DNA of 11,350 nt, taken from the NCBI GenBank assembly GCA_007119455.1, contig SKPR01000193.1, positions 1 to 11,350 of the forward strand. Direction: 5' to 3'. Every line of letters starts with the position of its first letter. Positions within the stretch are counted from its first letter, which is position 1. This document shows positions 8,247-11,350 of this stretch, one piece after another. Source of the DNA: Candidatus Brevefilum sp. GTDB taxonomy: Bacteria > Chloroflexota > Anaerolineae > Anaerolineales > Anaerolineaceae. Below the pieces are notes generated by a model, which saw only the letters and a program-made list of their open reading frames with translations, was not told where the DNA came from and did no database searches. Position numbers and translations under genes: made by a program.

Positions 8247-8755
8247 CGAGGGTCCTTCGCTTTGGAGGGAAATTCAAGGCTGCTTTTTACCAGTTTATGC
8301 CGGGTACGTTGGGCACGTCGATCAGGGGTTGTGTATTCGAGTGCGTCCTTGGGGCAAATCTTGACACATTGTGGACCTTCTTCAACATCCTCACACTGGT
8401 TGCAGAATTCAGCCAGCTTTGTGCGTGGGTTGATGGAAATTGCACCAAAATCACAGGCTTCAATGCACCAGGCGCATCCATCACACTTTTTAGGGTCAAT
8501 GTGGATGATGCCCGTTTCCTGATCCTGGCTGAGGGCATCCCGGGTGCAGGCGATTACACACGGTGCATTTTCGCACGTTCGGCAAGCAACAGCTGTGATC
8601 AATACCTCATCAACCCGAACCGTTCGGATTCTACTGCGGTAAGAATTAAATTCACCGGTTTTAGTGTACGAACAGATATATTCGCACAGCTGGCACCCGA
8701 TACAGAGTTCGGGGTCACACACAACATACTTATACTTTGATGTGGAAGCAACCAT
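8243..8755 (-). CDS. Four-cluster ferredoxin, AOR-associated electron-transfer subunit (BamC-like)
   Basis: A 170-residue iron-sulfur protein with four Cys quartets: C18/21/24/28, C58/61/66/70, C91/94/97/101 and C118/121/130/134. The second and fourth have the wider spacings of DmsB/HycB-type polyferredoxins, the family that accompanies molybdo- and tungsto-enzymes and AOR homologues (for example BamC next to BamB). Its gene lies between the AOR and hdrA genes, so it probably passes electrons between the AOR cluster and the HdrA unit (inference). The ribosome binding site AAGGAG overlaps the AOR TAA stop, and its own TGA overlaps the hdrA ATG, so expression of all three should be coupled. There is no signal peptide or Tat motif, so it is cytosolic. 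The basic C-terminal tail from about residue 146 has no recognisable domain. Confidence 0.9.
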   Translation of the reverse strand: MVASTSKYKYVVCDPELCIGCQLCEYICSYTKTGEFNSYRSRIRTVRVDEVLITAVACRTCENAPCVIACTRDALSQDQETGIIHIDPKKCDGCAWCIEACDFGAISINPRTKLAEFCNQCEDVEEGPQCVKICPKDALEYTTPDRRAQRTRHKLVKSSLEFPSKAKDPR

Positions 8756-8766
8756 TATTTATCTCC

Positions 8767-10653
8767 TTATACGCCAATCTCTTCGGCAATATCATCCATA
8801 CCGAGGTCAACAAGCAAATTTTTGGGGATCAGACCTTCTTCAGTCCAACCCTTGGCTTCATAATAAATTTTCTTGAGGTATTTGAGTTCTTCATCCGTGA
8901 CAACATGGCCAGCAGATGGGCCGATTGTCATTGGATCGTGTTTCCAACGATAAGGCAGATCATCATCCGCTTCCTTCCAACCTTCACGAATGTTAAAAGC
9001 CTTTTTCATGGTATGGGCACGGACACCGATCAGGTCGACATCATCGTAATCGAAATTCCAGCCGGTGGTGGCATTGATCAGTTTTGCAATCGCTGGCCAG
9101 GCTCCTGCACGGTCGGCTTTACCTGTGAAGCAGCGTCGGATAAATTTGCACATCGGTAGGGTATCGTAAACAGCTGCATATTCTTCAGAACGAGCCGCTA
9201 CCTTACCGCGTGTTTCATCAATTGTGAAACGATTGGTCTGTCCTTTAATATCCGGGTCATACGCTGCTGAACGGTTATGGCACCCACCGCGAGTTCCGAC
9301 GGCCAGTCCTACCGCAAAGGTTTTCAGTGATCTGGCATCATATCCGGGGCATTCGAGTCCTTTGATATTCATAGCCCATTTCCATGTTTCAGCATCGTAT
9401 TCTTGATCAATGTGTTCGGCGGCAATTCGTGTGCCTTCAGCCAGAATCGCCCCGATACCCTCACGATTGATTATCATTTCAGCCAGGATGACGGCGCCCT
9501 CACCGTTTCCAAAGTTTAATTCGATCCCTTCTGGTGCTTTTTCCCCTTTGAAATCCTCTTTTTTAAGGACTCCTTTTTCGAAGCATTCCATGGCATAGGA
9601 GATCGTTACGCCCATGGACATGGCATCCATACCGCTGCGATCCGCAATATCGACCAGACGAATGGCTGCGGTCATATCGTCAATCCCGCAGTTTGAGCTG
9701 ACAGCTTGCAGACATTCATACTCAATCCCGGTCATTGCACCTGCGAAAGGACCTTTCTTCACGAGGGACATTTGCTCACAAGCAATCGGACACTGGGCAC
9801 AGGCGATTACTTTAACTTTATGATGTTCATCCAGGTATTCACCACTCACCAATTCTGCAAACTCGAATACGCCTTCCTGGTAATTACGAGTTGGCAATAG
9901 CCCCATTTTATTCATGTTGAGCATGTTGGTGGATGTGCCGTAGATCCGATATTTTTCCGTATGTGGCCCCTGTGAGGATTCTGTGATATCAAAGGACATT
10001 TGCAGAAGGGTTTCAGGATCAGCAACTGTCACACCATGGGTTCCCCGGACTGATACAGCTTTGAGCTTCTTGCTAGCCCAAACTGCACCGTGTCCGGTTC
10101 GGCCAGCCTGGCGGCCATCGTTGGTTACATTGGCAAACCGAATCTGATTCTCACCAGCTGGTCCTATGGTTGCTGAACGGATTTGATCATCACCGAATAT
10201 TTCTCGTATTTCCTCTTCAGTTTCATAGGTGCCAAGACCAAGCAGTTTTTCGGCTGGGAGGTATTCTACACGTTCATCATCAATCAGAATGTGAACCCAA
10301 TCCTCACTGGCCCCATGAATGACCACACCATCCCATTGAGCACGTTTGAGCGCAATGGAAAACCAGCTTCCCGAAAGGCTATCACCAATAACATTGGTCA
10401 AAGGCGACTTTGATGCCAGACCATACTTGCCGCCGACAGGGACCGGTGTTCCAGCGAAGATCCCATTCGCAAAACAAATGGGGTTCCCGGGATCATATGG
10501 GTCACAACCTACCTCGATATTTTCCCAGCAGAGTCTTGCAGCCATCGCTACGCCGCCAATATAAACCTTGTACCAGGATTCTGGTTTTTCTTCGACCCAA
10601 TGTTTACGTTCATTGAGGTCAATGTGCAATATCTTGCCGCTGTATCCGTACAT
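8767..10653 (-). CDS. Aldehyde:ferredoxin oxidoreductase family tungsten-pterin enzyme
   Basis: A 628-residue member of the AOR family, which uses a W (or Mo) bis-pyranopterin cofactor and a [4Fe-4S] cluster to interconvert aldehydes and carboxylates, or in the BamB branch to reduce benzoyl-CoA. The start MYGYSGKILHIDL is typical, and AGGAG lies 9 nt upstream. Cluster ligands are seen as C-A-Q-C-P-I-A-C (residues ~283-290), with the distal Cys in LPMCKF. The pterin-binding region shows KGLECPGYDAR followed by GTRGGCHNR. FNIREG near the C-terminus is a family hallmark. Length matches the family (~600-650). It is the first gene of the operon, followed by a ferredoxin, HdrA and a hydrogenase, which suggests electron exchange with a bifurcating complex rather than only free ferredoxin. 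The substrate cannot be told from sequence; AOR proper, BamB-like and uncharacterised W-oxidoreductase clades all remain possible. Confidence 0.93.
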   Translation of the reverse strand: MYGYSGKILHIDLNERKHWVEEKPESWYKVYIGGVAMAARLCWENIEVGCDPYDPGNPICFANGIFAGTPVPVGGKYGLASKSPLTNVIGDSLSGSWFSIALKRAQWDGVVIHGASEDWVHILIDDERVEYLPAEKLLGLGTYETEEEIREIFGDDQIRSATIGPAGENQIRFANVTNDGRQAGRTGHGAVWASKKLKAVSVRGTHGVTVADPETLLQMSFDITESSQGPHTEKYRIYGTSTNMLNMNKMGLLPTRNYQEGVFEFAELVSGEYLDEHHKVKVIACAQCPIACEQMSLVKKGPFAGAMTGIEYECLQAVSSNCGIDDMTAAIRLVDIADRSGMDAMSMGVTISYAMECFEKGVLKKEDFKGEKAPEGIELNFGNGEGAVILAEMIINREGIGAILAEGTRIAAEHIDQEYDAETWKWAMNIKGLECPGYDARSLKTFAVGLAVGTRGGCHNRSAAYDPDIKGQTNRFTIDETRGKVAARSEEYAAVYDTLPMCKFIRRCFTGKADRAGAWPAIAKLINATTGWNFDYDDVDLIGVRAHTMKKAFNIREGWKEADDDLPYRWKHDPMTIGPSAGHVVTDEELKYLKKIYYEAKGWTEEGLIPKNLLVDLGMDDIAEEIGV

Positions 10654-10728
10654 TCAATATCTCTCCTGATTTGGATTTTTTGATGGTAAAAAAAATGGAA
10701 AATGGATTTTCGCAGTTAATTGTCCTGA

Positions 10729-10740
10729 TTCTTATAAGAA
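10729..10740. repeat. 12-bp perfect palindrome in the leader of the redox operon
   Basis: TTCTTATAAGAA is a perfect palindrome lying about 10-20 nt downstream of the predicted transcription start of the AOR operon, a common place for a repressor operator. No function is proven, and AT-rich palindromes of this size can arise by chance. Confidence 0.35.
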
Positions 10741-10756
10741 ACATTGATCCACATTA

Positions 10757-10783
10757 TTTATACTGCTGTCTTTGTTCTGTCAA
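10757..10783 (-). promoter_or_regulatory. Sigma-70-like promoter of the AOR-Hdr-Mvh operon
   Basis: On the minus strand, a consensus -35 TTGACA (10778-10783) is followed after 15 nt by TATAAA (10757-10762), a 5/6 match to the -10. The spacer is shorter than the ideal 17; a shifted -10 within the same AT-rich run would give 17 but matches less well. Transcription would start near 10750, leaving a leader of about 95 nt before the AOR ATG. It is the only good promoter seen in this gap and the only one needed for seven tightly spaced genes. Confidence 0.6.
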
Positions 10784-10898
10784 TAGTGAAAGATGTAATT
10801 ATTCACTGCGAATTAAATCAATAAACCCTCGTTAATATTTTCACAAGATTAACCCGGATAATTTTACCATAACCCCATATACCAGATTTATTGTTAAA

Positions 10899-11350
10899 TT
10901 AAACACTTACTTCGTCGGGAATGATCCAGCCTGAATTCGGGAATAAACTCGCCGTTTGTGACCTGTAACCTTCATATTGTGTGAAGGCCTCTCTGGGGGA
11001 GCCTGTAAATTGTATTTTTCCCTTATCCAGGATGGCCACACGGTCTGCCAGCCCAGCAGCGAATTCGATATCGTGTGTGACTAATAAAATGGTTTTCCCC
11101 TGGTCTCGCCAGGATCGAAAGATCTCAGACAGCTCTTGTTTTGCCACGTAATCCAATCCTCTGGTTGGTTCATCTAAAAAGATAATATCCGGATCATGGA
11201 CTGTGATCGCGGCAAGAGCTGTCCTCTGACGTTCCCCAACAGACAGGTCTCGGGGATAATGGTTATCTTTATCACCAAGGCCAAATTGGGATAGAAAAAA
11301 TGAGATCGACTCAGGGTTCACAAATTTATCATGATTTTTCAGTGTGATTA
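10899..11350 (-). CDS. ABC transporter ATP-binding protein, ECF/CbiO-type, 5' end outside window
   Basis: C-terminal ~150 residues of an ABC ATPase; the frame stays open to the window edge, so the Walker A end lies outside. Seen in order: the signature motif LSVGERQR, Walker B IIFLDEP followed by the D-loop (TRGLD), and the switch His in LLVTHD. The end, VAILDKGKIQFTGSPREAF, resembles energy-coupling-factor ATPases (EcfA/CbiO/YkoD), which power uptake of vitamins or metal ions. Such proteins are often tandem two-ATPase fusions, which cannot be checked here. A GTG at 11321 is in frame but lies inside the domain, so it is not the true start. No clear intrinsic terminator follows in the 245-bp gap before the AOR gene, so some read-through into the operon is possible. 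The substrate is unknown. Confidence 0.88.
   Translation of the reverse strand, partial: ITLKNHDKFVNPESISFFLSQFGLGDKDNHYPRDLSVGERQRTALAAITVHDPDIIFLDEPTRGLDYVAKQELSEIFRSWRDQGKTILLVTHDIEFAAGLADRVAILDKGKIQFTGSPREAFTQYEGYRSQTASLFPNSGWIIPDEVSV

Noticed and set aside
8297..8740. A 147-codon plus-strand ORF
   Set aside because: It is antisense to the four-cluster ferredoxin gene, shows no motif, and its length reflects codon bias of the opposite strand.

Overview
The window looks like a chromosomal segment of a strictly anaerobic bacterium of moderate GC content. Every supported gene lies on the minus strand, so transcription runs from high to low coordinates. The gene content (tungsten-type aldehyde:ferredoxin oxidoreductase, HdrA/MvhD electron-bifurcation modules, F420-non-reducing-type [NiFe] hydrogenase, polyferredoxins, a cytosolic GH20-like hexosaminidase and an ECF-type transporter ATPase) fits fermentative Anaerolineae (Chloroflexota) or a syntrophic deltaproteobacterial-type lineage. 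I favour the former, but this is inference; no taxonomic marker gene is present.

Layout in transcription order. (1) 11350-10899: the 3' part of an ABC transporter ATPase gene, cut by the window edge. (2) 10898-10654: an intergenic region with a good sigma-70-like promoter and a 12-bp palindrome just downstream of it. (3) 10653-1341: one tightly packed seven-gene redox operon: AOR-family W-pterin oxidoreductase; four-cluster ferredoxin; HdrA-MvhD flavoprotein; HdrC-ferredoxin-MvhD fusion; hydrogenase small subunit; hydrogenase large subunit; polyferredoxin. Junctions are ATGA or TAATG overlaps, or have the upstream stop codon embedded in the downstream Shine-Dalgarno sequence. A clear intrinsic terminator at 1285-1320 ends the operon. 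(4) 1147-1: the 5' part of a GH20-like beta-N-acetylhexosaminidase gene with its own ribosome binding site, cut by the window edge.

Main result: hdrA looks like two genes (205 and 629 codons) separated by TGA at 7629-7631, but the frame is continuous and the TGA replaces the second Cys of the conserved HdrA C-S-I-C motif. A perfect hairpin starts 18 nt after the TGA, with a GG-beginning apical loop about 26 nt after it, as expected for a bacterial SECIS element. The gene is therefore best read as one 840-residue selenoprotein, HdrA with C203-x-x-U206, not as a split or broken gene.

How the parts may work together (inference): the hydrogenase MvhA/MvhG passes H2 electrons through MvhD-type [2Fe-2S] domains to the HdrA flavin, which bifurcates them to ferredoxin-type clusters and to a second acceptor. 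In methanogens that second branch ends in HdrB. No HdrB (CCG-domain) gene is present here; an AOR-family enzyme with its own ferredoxin heads the operon instead. A hydrogen-linked, flavin-bifurcating (or confurcating) aldehyde/carboxylate or related W-enzyme complex is the most economical hypothesis. It is analogous in parts to class II benzoyl-CoA reductase (Bam) complexes but carries a hydrogenase.
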